The notes: a model not told the origin generated them from the sequence alone. A stretch of DNA of 64,000 nucleotides from Chitinispirillales bacterium (GCA_031254105.1 JAIRVB010000044.1:21748-85747), one strand, 5' to 3'; shown: positions 44,783 to 53,153, counted from the stretch's first letter. Translations and numbers: made by a program.

Positions 44783-45100
44783 CGCGTCCTCTTTTAGTAA
44801 TGATTATACCTGCCCGAGATACGTACCAAATTGTTCTGATTGTGATCATGCCTACCCAAGATACACAGCAAATCCATTCTGTACGGGTGCCCTCCCTTTG
44901 CGGGGCTTCGAGATAGCGGGCGCTGCACGCAACGCCCATACGAATATTTGGACATTATAAATCACACCTGCAAACCGCACATGTACGGGCGCTGCACGCA
45001 ACGCCCGTACGAATATTTGGACATTATAAATCACATCCTACAAACCGCACATGTACGGGCGCTGCGTGCAGCGCCCTTTCTTTCATGATCCCCAAAAAAA
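44783..45100. other. ilvC-leuA spacer filled by palindromic repeats
   Basis: The 318-bp gap holds no gene. Its downstream half (relative to ilvC) is unremarkable; the rest consists of the repeats at 44917-45077. Short frames reported across it are produced by the repeats. Confidence 0.5.
44917..45077. repeat. Three copies of a palindromic ~70-80-bp repeat
   Basis: Each unit starts with the imperfect palindrome GGGCGCTGCACGCAACGCCC, at about 44918, 44987 and 45057. The first two continue with the same spacer (CGAATATTTGGACATTATAA, then ATCACA and AACCGCACATG). The third palindrome (GGGCGCTGCGTGCAGCGCCC) is perfect. The same palindrome core forms the array at 46258, on the other side of ilvC. 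Confidence 0.8.
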
Positions 45101-46201
45101 CTAATTCTTACCGCGGCCGGACACGCCTTTCGTATCCTTCGTAATCTCACGCGCCTTCTCTTTGGGGCGCAGATCACGCACAGCTTTTCCAGCCAGCCAC
45201 ATCTCGGAACCGCCCATTTTGCCGAGCTTCTCATCAAGCAGTTCTTTGTAGTTGGGCTTGCCGCAGTCTCTGAGAACCTCTTTGGTCTCCTGACCGCCCT
45301 TTACCGACTGATAAAGTTCGGTAAAAACCGGAAGCGTCGCTTTCTTGAACTTCGGTCTCCACTTGAGAGCGCCGTGCTGAGCCGTAGCACTGCAGTTTGA
45401 ATACATCCAGTCCATACCGTTTTCGTCAACCAGTCTAATAAGGCTCTGTGTGAGCTCTTCAACAGTTTCGTTAAAAGCCTCGCTTGGACTGTGACCGTTT
45501 TTGCGCAGAACATCGTACTGAGCTTCCATGATACCGGCTAACGCGCCCATAAGTACGCCGCGCTCTCCTGTAAGGTCGCTGTACACTTCTTTTTCAAATG
45601 TAGTAGGGAACAGATAACCGCTTCCTACACCAATACCCAAAGCTACGCAGCGTTCCTCCGCCCTGCCGGTGTAATCCTGATAAACGGCATAACTTGAGTT
45701 GATACCCACGCCGTTAAGAAAATTACGACGAACAGACGTGCCGCTGCCCTTGGGAGCGACCAGTATAACGTCAACATTTTCGGGAGGAATCACCTTTGTC
45801 TGCTTGCTGTAGACAACAGAGAAACCATGTGAAAAGTAAAGCGCGTCGCCATCTTTCAAATTTTTCTTTACATCAGGCCAGATAGTCCTTTGAGCGGCGT
45901 CAGACACAAGCATCTTAATGATCGTTCCCTTTTGAACAGCTTCCTCTACGTCAAACAAAGTTTTGCCTGGAACCCATCCGTCTTTAACCGCCCTGTCCCA
46001 GTCTTTCTTAAACTTTTTTGACTGACCGATAATAACGTTAAAACCATTATCCTTAAGGTTAAGCGCCTGAGCAGGCCCCTGCACGCCGTAACCGATTACA
46101 GCGATAACCTCATTCTTGAGGGTCTTAAGCGCCTTAGCAACCGGATACTCTTTACGGGTAATAACGTTTTCTTTTTCACCGCCAAAATCAATTACTGCCA
46201 T
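45101..46201 (-). CDS. ilvC: Ketol-acid reductoisomerase
   Basis: A 366-residue enzyme that isomerises and reduces acetolactate or acetohydroxybutyrate with NADPH and Mg. VIAVIGYGVQGPAQALNLKD is the Rossmann loop. Further landmarks are VILVAPKGSGTSVRRNFLNG, GSGYLFPTTFEKEVYSDLTG with the metal ligands, and the C-terminal knotted domain ending near ALKWRPKF. The start ATG follows AAGGAGT. It lies downstream of ilvBN with a palindromic array between, and so probably in the attenuated operon. Confidence 0.95.
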   Translation of the reverse strand: MAVIDFGGEKENVITRKEYPVAKALKTLKNEVIAVIGYGVQGPAQALNLKDNGFNVIIGQSKKFKKDWDRAVKDGWVPGKTLFDVEEAVQKGTIIKMLVSDAAQRTIWPDVKKNLKDGDALYFSHGFSVVYSKQTKVIPPENVDVILVAPKGSGTSVRRNFLNGVGINSSYAVYQDYTGRAEERCVALGIGVGSGYLFPTTFEKEVYSDLTGERGVLMGALAGIMEAQYDVLRKNGHSPSEAFNETVEELTQSLIRLVDENGMDWMYSNCSATAQHGALKWRPKFKKATLPVFTELYQSVKGGQETKEVLRDCGKPNYKELLDEKLGKMGGSEMWLAGKAVRDLRPKEKAREITKDTKGVSGRGKN

Positions 46202-46257
46202 AATAAGGACTCCTTGACTTAATGTGAAATATGAATATTAGTAACTTTTTTATCTTT

Positions 46258-46563
46258 TTTCGGGCGTTGCACGCAACGCTCCCGCAAATATGCGGACATG
46301 ATAAACCGCGCCCCTGCATCCACCCATTTTGTACGGGCGTTGCACGCAACGCCCCTGCATCTACCCTTTTTGTACGGGCATTGCACGCAACGTCCCTGCA
46401 TCCACCCATTTTGTACGGGCGTTGCACGCAACGCCCCTGCATCCACCCATTTTGTACGGGCATTGCACGCAACGCCCCTGCATCTACCCTTTTTGTACGG
46501 GCATTGCACGCAATGCCCCTGCATCTACCCTTTTTTTTGTACGGGCGTTGCGTGCAACGCCTC
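46258..46563. repeat. Seven-copy palindromic array (41-bp period)
   Basis: Seven copies of GGGCGTTGCACGCAACGCCC (with CAT for CGT in some) start near 46261, 46334, 46376, 46417, 46458, 46499 and 46542. Between them stand CTGCATCTACCC or CTGCATCCACCC and TTTTTGTAC or ATTTTGTAC linkers, giving a 41-bp period in the middle. Each palindrome can fold as a hairpin. The open frames on both strands here (Cys-rich, repeating CTGVARNAPASTL-like sequence) are products of the repeat. Spacers are not unique, so this is not a CRISPR array. Confidence 0.88.
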
Positions 46564-46567
46564 CCCA

Positions 46568-47056
46568 CTACTTCCTTGCTTTCGCTACAGCTACCGCCCC
46601 GGAGCGCACAGTTTCTTTTATTCCGTGAGGCTTGAGCATAGTGATTAAATCGTCAACCTGCTGTTTTGTCCCCATAAACTCCAAAGTAACGGAAGTTGGC
46701 GAAACAGAAGCGATTCCCGCCTTAAACAAATTCGCCAGTTCAATGATCTCATGACGGCTGCTCTTAGTAGAATCTATCCGAATTAAAAGCAGTTCCCGCT
46801 CAATAATCAGATCCTCAATAAAATCTATTACCTTTATTACGTCAATCAGCTTATTGAGCTGCTTGACAATCTGCTCTAAGATATCATCATCGCCGCTTGT
46901 TACAATTGTCATACGCGCAACGCTTGGGTCATCTGTCTCAGCGACTGTAAGCGATGAGATATTGTAACCCCTGCTTGAAAACAACCCCGCTACACGGGAA
47001 AGCGAACCGCTTTGGTTTTCTATCAGTAAACTTATAGTATGAGTGCTTGCGCTCAT
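46568..47056 (-). CDS. ilvN: Acetolactate synthase small (regulatory) subunit
   Basis: A 162-residue regulatory subunit. The N-terminal ACT domain starts THTISLLIENQSGSLSRVAG and contains LFSSRGYNISSLTVAETDDP, which binds valine in characterised enzymes. The C-terminal domain follows with ELLLIRIDS and ITMLKPHGIKETVRSGAVAV. It activates the large subunit and confers feedback inhibition. Its ATG overlaps the ilvB stop by 4 nt, so the subunits are translationally coupled. The 3' end reaches the palindromic array within 5 nt. Confidence 0.94.
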   Translation of the reverse strand: MSASTHTISLLIENQSGSLSRVAGLFSSRGYNISSLTVAETDDPSVARMTIVTSGDDDILEQIVKQLNKLIDVIKVIDFIEDLIIERELLLIRIDSTKSSRHEIIELANLFKAGIASVSPTSVTLEFMGTKQQVDDLITMLKPHGIKETVRSGAVAVAKARK

Positions 47057-48780
47057 GATTCCTCCAGTATCTCGTCAATTGGTTTGCCCGCGGGAACCAT
47101 GGGAAACACATTCTCCTCAGCGGAAACTATAAATTCCATAACGCACGGCCCGTCAATCTCAATTCCTTTACGCAGGATTTCCGTAACCTCGGAAGGTTTA
47201 TCTGTCCGAAACGCCGGAATCCCATAACTTTCAGAGAGCGCTACAAAATCCGGGATATATTTCTTTTCGCATTCCTGCGGTCCTTTACATTCAGGACATT
47301 TGATACTATGCCTCAAACAGGTCGCGCTGTAACGTTTGTTATAAAAAAGCTGCTGCCACTGGCGCACCATCCCTAAATAACTGTTGTTAAGAATCACAAC
47401 CTTAACAGGTATCTTATTAATAGAAATAGTCGCAAGCTCCTGAATGTTCATCTGTATAGAGCCGTCTCCAGCAATATCAAAGACAGGGACCCCCGGGTTT
47501 GTAAGCGCGGCGCCCATAGCGGCGGGAAGCCCAAAACCCATAGTACCCAAACCGCCCGAAGAGACAAGCGAACGGGGCTTTTTGAACTTGTAATACTGCG
47601 CAGTCCACATCTGATGCTGACCCACCTCAGTACATACAACAGCGTCGCCCTTGGTTATATCGTAAAGCGTCTCAATAACCGACTGCGGCTTTATCTCAGT
47701 ATCAGAAGGTTGATAAGTAAAAAGTTTCGCGCCTTTCCACCCCATTACTTTCTCATTCCACGCATCCGCGGGCCGCGGCTTAATTTTTTTGTTAAGAGCG
47801 GTTAAGATGTTTTTAGCGTCGCCCACAACGGGTATATCCACTTTCATAATTTTTGAAACAGACGCCGGGTCTATATCTATATGTATTATTGAGGCGTTAG
47901 GCGCAAACTTCTCCACGAACCCTGTGACCCTGTCGTCAAAACGCGCTCCGACAGATACTATCAGATCGCAATTCTGCAAAGTGTAGTTCGCGCACTTCGC
48001 GCCATGCATCCCGGGCATTCCGATAAAGAGCGGATGCTCAGCGGGAAAACAGCCAAGCCCCATGAACGTGACTGTCACAGGAATGTTAGTGGTCTCAGCA
48101 AGCTTCCTTAACTCCTCATGACAACCGGAAGCTATGCATCCGCCGCCGGCGTATATAAGCGGTCTCTCCGATTTAGCAATAAGCTCCGCCACTTTTTCTA
48201 TCTGCTTTGGATGACCGTTGACGGTCGGTTTATAGCTTCTTATAGACACGCTTGACGGATATTCATATTTGTCTACTATACCTCTTGCCACGTCAATAGG
48301 AACATCCACAAGCACCGGCCCCGGCCTTCCTGTGCGCGCGATATGAAACGCCTGCTTGAGGACAACAGGAAGATCATTTACATTCTTGACAAGAAAGTTG
48401 TGCTTTGTAATAGGTCTGCTTATCCCGACAACATCCGCTTCCTGAAAAGCGTCTGTGCCAAGAAGCGGCGAAGCGACTTGACCGGTAATAGCAACCATTG
48501 GAATAGAGTCAAGATACGCCGTGGCGACGCCGGTCATAATGTTTACAGCCCCCGGCCCCGAAGTAGCGATACACACGCCTACCCTGCCTGTAGCGCGGGC
48601 GTAGCCGTCGGCGGCGTGAGCGGCTCCCTGTTCGTGACGGGTAAGAACAAATGTGAGTTCTTTCGTATCGTAAAGCACATCGAATATTGGGATTACAACG
48701 CCGCCCGGATACCCGAAAACTACATCAACGCCCTCCTGTACTAAAGCGTCAACTACAATCTGCGCACCTGTTTTCTTCAA
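47053..48780 (-). CDS. ilvB: Acetolactate synthase large (catalytic) subunit
   Basis: A 575-residue TPP enzyme that condenses two pyruvates, or pyruvate with 2-ketobutyrate. GVDVVFGYPGGVVIPIFDVL is the N-terminus, RHEQGAAHAADGYARATGRV contains the catalytic glutamate, and the TPP/Mg motif appears as FDIAGDGSIQMNIQELATIS. The TTG at 48780 is taken as the start: GGAGGA lies 6 nt upstream and the product then begins KKTGAQIVVDAL exactly as homologues do. The frame is open 35 codons further up, but that stretch lies in the attenuator region. An insert with CXXC-like pairs (CLRHSIKCPECKGPQECEKK) near residue 500 is unusual. Expression is likely attenuated by the leader upstream. Confidence 0.94.
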   Translation of the reverse strand: MKKTGAQIVVDALVQEGVDVVFGYPGGVVIPIFDVLYDTKELTFVLTRHEQGAAHAADGYARATGRVGVCIATSGPGAVNIMTGVATAYLDSIPMVAITGQVASPLLGTDAFQEADVVGISRPITKHNFLVKNVNDLPVVLKQAFHIARTGRPGPVLVDVPIDVARGIVDKYEYPSSVSIRSYKPTVNGHPKQIEKVAELIAKSERPLIYAGGGCIASGCHEELRKLAETTNIPVTVTFMGLGCFPAEHPLFIGMPGMHGAKCANYTLQNCDLIVSVGARFDDRVTGFVEKFAPNASIIHIDIDPASVSKIMKVDIPVVGDAKNILTALNKKIKPRPADAWNEKVMGWKGAKLFTYQPSDTEIKPQSVIETLYDITKGDAVVCTEVGQHQMWTAQYYKFKKPRSLVSSGGLGTMGFGLPAAMGAALTNPGVPVFDIAGDGSIQMNIQELATISINKIPVKVVILNNSYLGMVRQWQQLFYNKRYSATCLRHSIKCPECKGPQECEKKYIPDFVALSESYGIPAFRTDKPSEVTEILRKGIEIDGPCVMEFIVSAEENVFPMVPAGKPIDEILEES

Positions 48781-48903
48781 AACTTCCTCCGCATACTCCT
48801 CGCGGTTTCCTGTCTTCACAAAAAACCGCAATACTGGAAAATGAAAATAGCCGATAAAAATACCTTTTTTTTTAACGTAAATCAAGAATAACAGCTATAA
48901 TTA

Positions 48904-48943
48904 AACAAAAAAGGCCTGTTTCCCCTTTTGGAGAAACAGGCCT
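48904..48943 (-). terminator. Attenuator terminator of the ilvBN(C) operon
   Basis: On the minus strand AGGCCTGTTTC (48943-48933) pairs with GAAACAGGCCT (48922-48912) in an 11-bp stem with extra C-G pairs inside, followed by six U (48912-48907). It lies between the leader peptide and ilvB. A second copy of the 3' arm (GGGGAAACAGGC at about 48983-48972), overlapping the end of the leader frame, can instead pair with the 5' arm, forming an antiterminator. Confidence 0.88.
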
Positions 48944-48966
48944 GTGTTATCTTTAAAAGAACCGAT

Positions 48967-49068
48967 TCAGCAGCCTGTTTCCCCTTGTTTGGGTACAATA
49001 ATGACCTCTACGGCGACCAAAGGGACGACGTTTAGGGAGAGGCTCGGAATCTGAATTTTTGTTTTCAT
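48967..49068 (-). CDS. Branched-chain amino acid leader peptide
   Basis: A 33-residue frame from ATG 49068 to TGA 48967, with 13 branched-chain residues, concentrated in LSLNVVPLVAVEVIIV (residues 10-25). The end of the frame overlaps the antiterminator segment GGGGAAACAGGC. Established ilv/leu leaders work by ribosome stalling at scarce Leu/Val/Ile codons, which frees this segment to pair with the terminator's 5' arm and lets transcription enter ilvB. With plentiful aminoacyl-tRNA the ribosome reaches the stop codon, covers the segment, and the terminator forms. No ribosome site precedes the ATG; a promoter 9 nt upstream suggests a leaderless transcript. Confidence 0.85.
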   Translation of the reverse strand: MKTKIQIPSLSLNVVPLVAVEVIIVPKQGETGC

Positions 49069-49076
49069 AATAATAC

Positions 49077-49105
49077 AAATTAAATCAGGCCAGAGGAGAA
49101 GTCAA
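49077..49105 (-). promoter_or_regulatory. Candidate promoter of the ilv leader
   Basis: Minus-strand TTGACT (49105-49100) and TAATTT (49082-49077) are 17 nt apart, in good sigma-70-like spacing. The -35 box matches well and the -10 box weakly. Transcription from here would start within a few bases of the leader ATG at 49068. Confidence 0.45.
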
Positions 49106-49255
49106 GTCAGATGGATAAAATTTTTAGATTTTTTACGGATATACCTTTAATTCGAATCAGTAAAATTTCTTTGTAAACTTATCATTCAATCAACCCAAAA
49201 CAAATACAGATATAAAAAGCAAGCAAATAATATAACAAAAGCTCTATTATATCTT

Positions 49256-49372
49256 AACTGAAGTTACGCACCGTACGATATCGCAAGCTCCGTCATCCAC
49301 CCACCGGCAGGGAGCAGGTTCTTACGCAGGAATGACGGAGTTGGAGATACAGTCATGTGCGTAACTTCAAAT
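49256..49372. repeat. MITE-like element with 13-bp inverted ends
   Basis: The ends TGAAGTTACGCAC (49259-49271) and GTGCGTAACTTCA (49357-49369) are perfect inverted repeats. Inside, CTCCGTCAT and ATGACGGAG form a second inverted pair. The ends match those of the longer element at 62901-63104, extended to AACTGAAGTTACGCA at the left. No coding capacity. Confidence 0.7.
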
Positions 49373-49681
49373 CTTAATTTTTATTTGACGCAGCGCGTAA
49401 TAAACGCAGACCGTGTTTATCGAGACGCAAGCCACCTCGTTTACCGAGCCGTAAGGCAATGAAGAAATGAGAGGATGTCTCAAATCTGATCTATTCTCCG
49501 CATCAATCTATTATTTCTGTATTTCGCATTGTTTTTTAAAGTCTCACTGATCTATATTTTATTATTCGGAATGTTATCGCACTAACATTATCGCGGAAAA
49601 ACTGCGGGATTGCGGAACGGCCGCAAGGATTGTTCCCAACAATACGGAATATTCACGCGCACCTTTATCATTACGAAAAAA
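49373..49681. other. Spacer before SpmAB gene
   Basis: AT-rich, no gene supported. It must contain the SpmAB gene promoter, which I cannot place. A TTG-initiated extension of the SpmAB frame reaches 49610 but looks non-coding. Confidence 0.4.
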
Positions 49682-51079
49682 ATGTCCACAATAAAAGAAA
49701 TTTCTCAGCAAAAAACCGATATAAAAAACGCTCCCGATCCCAAGCCTCTTTCGGATAAAAAGCCTGCCGCGATAAACATTATCTGGCTTTATATTATAGT
49801 AATAAGCATAATTGTAGCGGCTTATACAGGCAGAATGGAGGATGTAGGCAAGGCTTCTTTTGACAGCGCGAAACGCGCTGTGGAGCTTGCAATAAGCCTC
49901 ATTGGAGCTATGGCGCTTTGGCTTGGCATTATGAAAGTCGCTGAGGCAGCGGGGCTTATGAAAGCTATTACACGCGCTATAAGGCCTGTAATGGTATGGC
50001 TTTTCCCAGATGTACCTCCTAACCACCCCGCGATGAGCGCGATCATAATGAATATGGGCGCCAACATGCTTGGAATGGGTAATGCCGCTACCCCCATGGG
50101 CATAAAGGCGATGCAGGAGCTTGACAAGCTCAATCCGCAAAAGGGTACGGCTACTAACGCGATGTGTCTTTTTCTGGCAATTAATACATCAAGCGTTACA
50201 GTACTTCCTCTTGGGGTGATAGCGGTAAGAGCCGCGTGCGGAACAACAAGCCCTGGAAGCATCCTGCTCCCTACTCTTTGCGCGACAGTCTGCTCAACGG
50301 CAGCGGCGATTTTCATGGCAAAATTTTTAGGCAGGCGAAACCGGAATAGTCTTGTCAGCACAACGCAAACAGCGCAGGAAACTCAAAACAGCGCCGCGGA
50401 ACCAGCCTCCGAAACTCAGAGTGAAAAAGATGAGCTTTCGCCTCCCGGAACATTTGGAAAAACAGCCGCGTGGACCGCTTTGGTTCTCTTTGCCGCCGCA
50501 ATACCCTACTCGATTATAACCGGCGGACTTCCAGGCGGATTCCTGGAGAGCGTAACCGCCTCTACCGCATGGCTTATCCCCGCGCTGATAATCGCGATAC
50601 TTATCGGCGGATATTTGTGCGGGGTCAAGGTATATGAAACGGTCACAGACGGAGCCAAAGAGGGGTTTCAGGTAGCGGTAAGGATCATCCCGTTTATGGT
50701 GGCTATTTTTGTAGGTATAGGGATGCTTCGCTCAAGCGGCGCGCTTGATCTCTTTACAGGCATTGCGGGGAATTTTACAAAATTGATCGGAATGCCGGCG
50801 GAAGTTCTTCCCCACGCGCTTTTGCGCCCGCTCTCAGGCACCGGCGCTTACGGCTACATGGCGGAACTCATACAAAAAGCGCCTGATTCGTTAGCCGCGT
50901 TTATGTCATCTATATTGCAGGGATCAACAGAAACAACATTCTACGTATTGGCAGTTTATTTTGGCGCTATTGGAATCCGTAAAACACGTCATGCGCTCCC
51001 CGCGGCGCTCTTTTCTGACGCTGTTGGTATCGGAGCCGCAGTGTTGTTCGCGAATCTGTTTTTTTCGATGGCGAAATGA
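49682..51079 (+). CDS. Fused SpmA-SpmB nucleoside-recognition membrane protein
   Basis: A 465-residue membrane protein with two nucleoside-recognition (gate) domains. The SpmA-like half (~30-245) has IWLYIIVISIIVAAYTG, the hallmark GANMLGMGNAATPMGIKAMQ and NAMCLFLAINTSSVTVLPLG. After a polar linker (~235-275) the SpmB-like half follows with VRIIPFMVAIFVGIGMLRSS and LRPLSGTGAYGYMAELI, ending ILQGSTETTFYVLAVYFGAI. In spore formers the two parts are separate genes needed for spore core dehydration; fused forms occur in many non-sporulating bacteria, where the role is unknown. I start at ATG 49682. There is no ribosome site before it. Confidence 0.85.
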   Translation: MSTIKEISQQKTDIKNAPDPKPLSDKKPAAINIIWLYIIVISIIVAAYTGRMEDVGKASFDSAKRAVELAISLIGAMALWLGIMKVAEAAGLMKAITRAIRPVMVWLFPDVPPNHPAMSAIIMNMGANMLGMGNAATPMGIKAMQELDKLNPQKGTATNAMCLFLAINTSSVTVLPLGVIAVRAACGTTSPGSILLPTLCATVCSTAAAIFMAKFLGRRNRNSLVSTTQTAQETQNSAAEPASETQSEKDELSPPGTFGKTAAWTALVLFAAAIPYSIITGGLPGGFLESVTASTAWLIPALIIAILIGGYLCGVKVYETVTDGAKEGFQVAVRIIPFMVAIFVGIGMLRSSGALDLFTGIAGNFTKLIGMPAEVLPHALLRPLSGTGAYGYMAELIQKAPDSLAAFMSSILQGSTETTFYVLAVYFGAIGIRKTRHALPAALFSDAVGIGAAVLFANLFFSMAK

Positions 51080-51251
51080 GAGATAATGTAGAATGTAAAA
51101 TGTAGAATGTAGAAATAAAAAATACAGGAATAAGATTGTGAATTCGGATTTTTTATTTTTGACACTGCCGTGATTACAGCTGCTGCCCCTGTGCAAAGAT
51201 AGTGCAGAAATAAAATAACAAAATACAAAAAGCATTGATATGACAAATCGC

Positions 51252-51440
51252 AAAGATGATCACAACTAAAAAACGCAGATAACGCATGTAACAAAGATGA
51301 TCACAATTAAAAAACGCAGATAACGCATGTAACAAAGATGATCACAATTAAAAAACGCAGATAACGCATGTAACAAAGATAATCACAACTAAAAAACGCA
51401 GATAACGCATGTAGCGAAGATGATCACAAATAAAAAAAGC
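51252..51440 (+). repeat. 41-bp tandem repeat running into a start codon
   Basis: Four complete 41-bp units (51252, 51293, 51334, 51375) of the form AAAGATGATCACAACTAAAA then AACGCAGATAACGCATGTAAC, and a partial fifth at 51416-51440. Units differ at one or two bases. In every unit GATGATCACAA repeats the bases around the start codon of the gene at 51420, but units 1-4 reach TAA after eight codons (ACGCAGATAA). The array thus looks like tandem duplication of the gene's 5' end. Confidence 0.85.
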
Positions 51441-51773
51441 TCAAGTTGTTTTGGCAGTAACGGTAAGCCGCTTTCTGTTTATTATTCTGAGTCGGAGGCG
51501 GACGAGGGCGCTTATCATGTAAGGTCTGAGTACCGTTTAAATCTCTCCCCTTACCAGTGCTCGAGATGCGGATACTGGCATCTCTCCCCAGGAAGCCGTC
51601 AAACGCCAAGTACGGATTGCGCTTTTTGCGTCAAAAAACTGTATGAGACAAAAGCAGCCGCGGAAAAGAGAGCGAAGATTATTGAGGATGAGCAGGGAAC
51701 GGCGTTAAAGGTGTACAGGTGTCCGCATCAAAACGGGTGGCATTTGACAAAAAAAGAATCACGGGGTTATTGA
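51420..51773 (+). CDS. Small zinc-ribbon-like protein
   Basis: A 117-residue protein, not assigned to a named family. It has three putative metal sites: PYQCSRCGYWHLSPGS, DCAFC and VYRCPHQNGWHLTKK. The pattern Y-x-C-x(3-5)-G-x-W-H-L occurs twice, near residues 45 and 101, suggesting an internal duplication around the helix KKLYETKAAAEKRAKIIEDE. The ATG at 51420 lies in the last copy of a 41-bp tandem repeat; no ribosome-binding site precedes it. Possibly a nucleic-acid-binding protein, but that is inferred only from the zinc ligands. Confidence 0.65.
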   Translation: MITNKKSSSCFGSNGKPLSVYYSESEADEGAYHVRSEYRLNLSPYQCSRCGYWHLSPGSRQTPSTDCAFCVKKLYETKAAAEKRAKIIEDEQGTALKVYRCPHQNGWHLTKKESRGY

Positions 51774-51830
51774 AACCCTGCTAAAAAATTGTTTTTATAT
51801 TTAGCATCTGCTATTGTATATTTCTATATT

Positions 51831-53039
51831 ATGAAGCTATTGGAAAAAATCGGACTGGGTGAATCTGAGCAGAAGACGCTCAAAAAAGTTACCATTATCA
51901 CCTCGCTGCTGTTTGTTGTGATTGTGGGACTTTTTTGGGTATATGAGTATTTTTTTCGTAATACCGGCAGTGGACACAATACCGACACGGATAAATTCAT
52001 CTCTCTTATTCCTCACCTGCAAGCATCCGGCGCCAGATCCATCAGTGGATCTGAGCTCAGCGGTTTCGATCTGGAAGCGCATGAATTTGCGTCGGTACGC
52101 TATCTTCAGTCGGGTCAGGCCGACAGAGCGCTGCCTCATCTGCAAAGAATCCTTGAAGTAAACAGAAATCACCGCCCTACTATGGAGCGTATGATACAGG
52201 CATATCTTGAACTTGAGGATTTTGAAAAAGCGCTCTCCTCAATTGATCTTCTTATTTATCAAACCGGCGACTCCGCGGCGGAAAACTTGCAAGTACGCAA
52301 AGCGACAGCTCTATATTATATGGAAAGGGGTGAGGAAAGCGCGCGGATTATACGCGGCGTACTCAGAAGCAATCCGCAAAACGCGGAAGCGCTTTGTTTT
52401 ATGGGTCAGATAGAGGCTGCCCGCAAATCACCCGAAGCGCTCCAGTACTTCCTGGACGCTCTCAAGGCAGCCCCAAACTACGCCGAAGCGAAATATCAGC
52501 TGGCAAGGTTTTACGAAAGCGAAGGCGATTATAAAAAAGCCCGCTCCCTTCTGTATGAGGTTCTTGAAAAAGATCCTCTGAACGTGCGCGCCCACGCAAG
52601 ACTGGGTATAGTATATTATTACGATAACTCTCCCGAACTTTCTTTAAAATCATACCTGACCGCTCTGGCGATAAACCCTCATGATTACAACACCCGTTAC
52701 AATCTTGGTGAACTTTATCGTATAGTGCTGAATGATAACCAAAATGCCTTGCAGCAGTTTGTGCTTGCCTTAAAGGAGAAGCCGCACCACACAGAAGCCA
52801 ATTTCAGAGCGGGCTTAATCTGTATCGAGAACGATATGATAAAAGAAGCGATCCGTTATTTTGAGGCCTCTAACAAAAGCGACCCGAAAAATATCCGAAA
52901 AATGATTCAGCTGGCGGCTGCCTATGAACGTCTCGGCAACAGAAAAGCAGCTCTGTCAGTATATCATGAGATCACCGATATAGATCCGCTGCACATTATC
53001 GCGACAAATAAAATCAGACTTCTTAACGCGAGCGAATAA
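51831..53039 (+). CDS. Membrane-anchored TPR protein
   Basis: A 402-residue protein with one N-terminal membrane segment (about residues 21-40, TIITSLLFVVIVGLFWVYEY) and a periplasmic or cytoplasmic body of about nine tetratricopeptide repeats from ~80 to 400. Clear repeats include ALPHLQRILEVNRNHRPTME, AEAKYQLARFYESEGDYKKA and LNVRAHARLGIVYYYDNSPE, with alternating small and large residues at the usual positions. TPR proteins scaffold protein complexes; the partner is unknown. The ATG at 51831 has no ribosome site; it is preferred over 51789 because the extension is hydrophobic noise. HU follows 115 nt downstream on the same strand. Confidence 0.82.
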   Translation: MKLLEKIGLGESEQKTLKKVTIITSLLFVVIVGLFWVYEYFFRNTGSGHNTDTDKFISLIPHLQASGARSISGSELSGFDLEAHEFASVRYLQSGQADRALPHLQRILEVNRNHRPTMERMIQAYLELEDFEKALSSIDLLIYQTGDSAAENLQVRKATALYYMERGEESARIIRGVLRSNPQNAEALCFMGQIEAARKSPEALQYFLDALKAAPNYAEAKYQLARFYESEGDYKKARSLLYEVLEKDPLNVRAHARLGIVYYYDNSPELSLKSYLTALAINPHDYNTRYNLGELYRIVLNDNQNALQQFVLALKEKPHHTEANFRAGLICIENDMIKEAIRYFEASNKSDPKNIRKMIQLAAAYERLGNRKAALSVYHEITDIDPLHIIATNKIRLLNASE

Positions 53040-53153
53040 TCCTTGATTTAGTCCGCCGTAAATAGTAAATTAGAAAAGTGTGCGTATGATTGAGAGATCC
53101 GCAATACCGGAAAATATGAACAGATACGCATAAATCATTACCAAGAGGAATAA

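Noticed and set aside
46258..46563. Array that resembles a CRISPR by its regular spacing
   Set aside because: The spacers are nearly identical to each other, the repeat is a short palindrome, and no cas gene is near.
46188..46648. Several overlapping open frames on both strands encoding Cys-rich repetitive peptides
   Set aside because: They arise from a 41-bp palindromic repeat read in all frames; there is no ribosome site and no start that relates to a gene.
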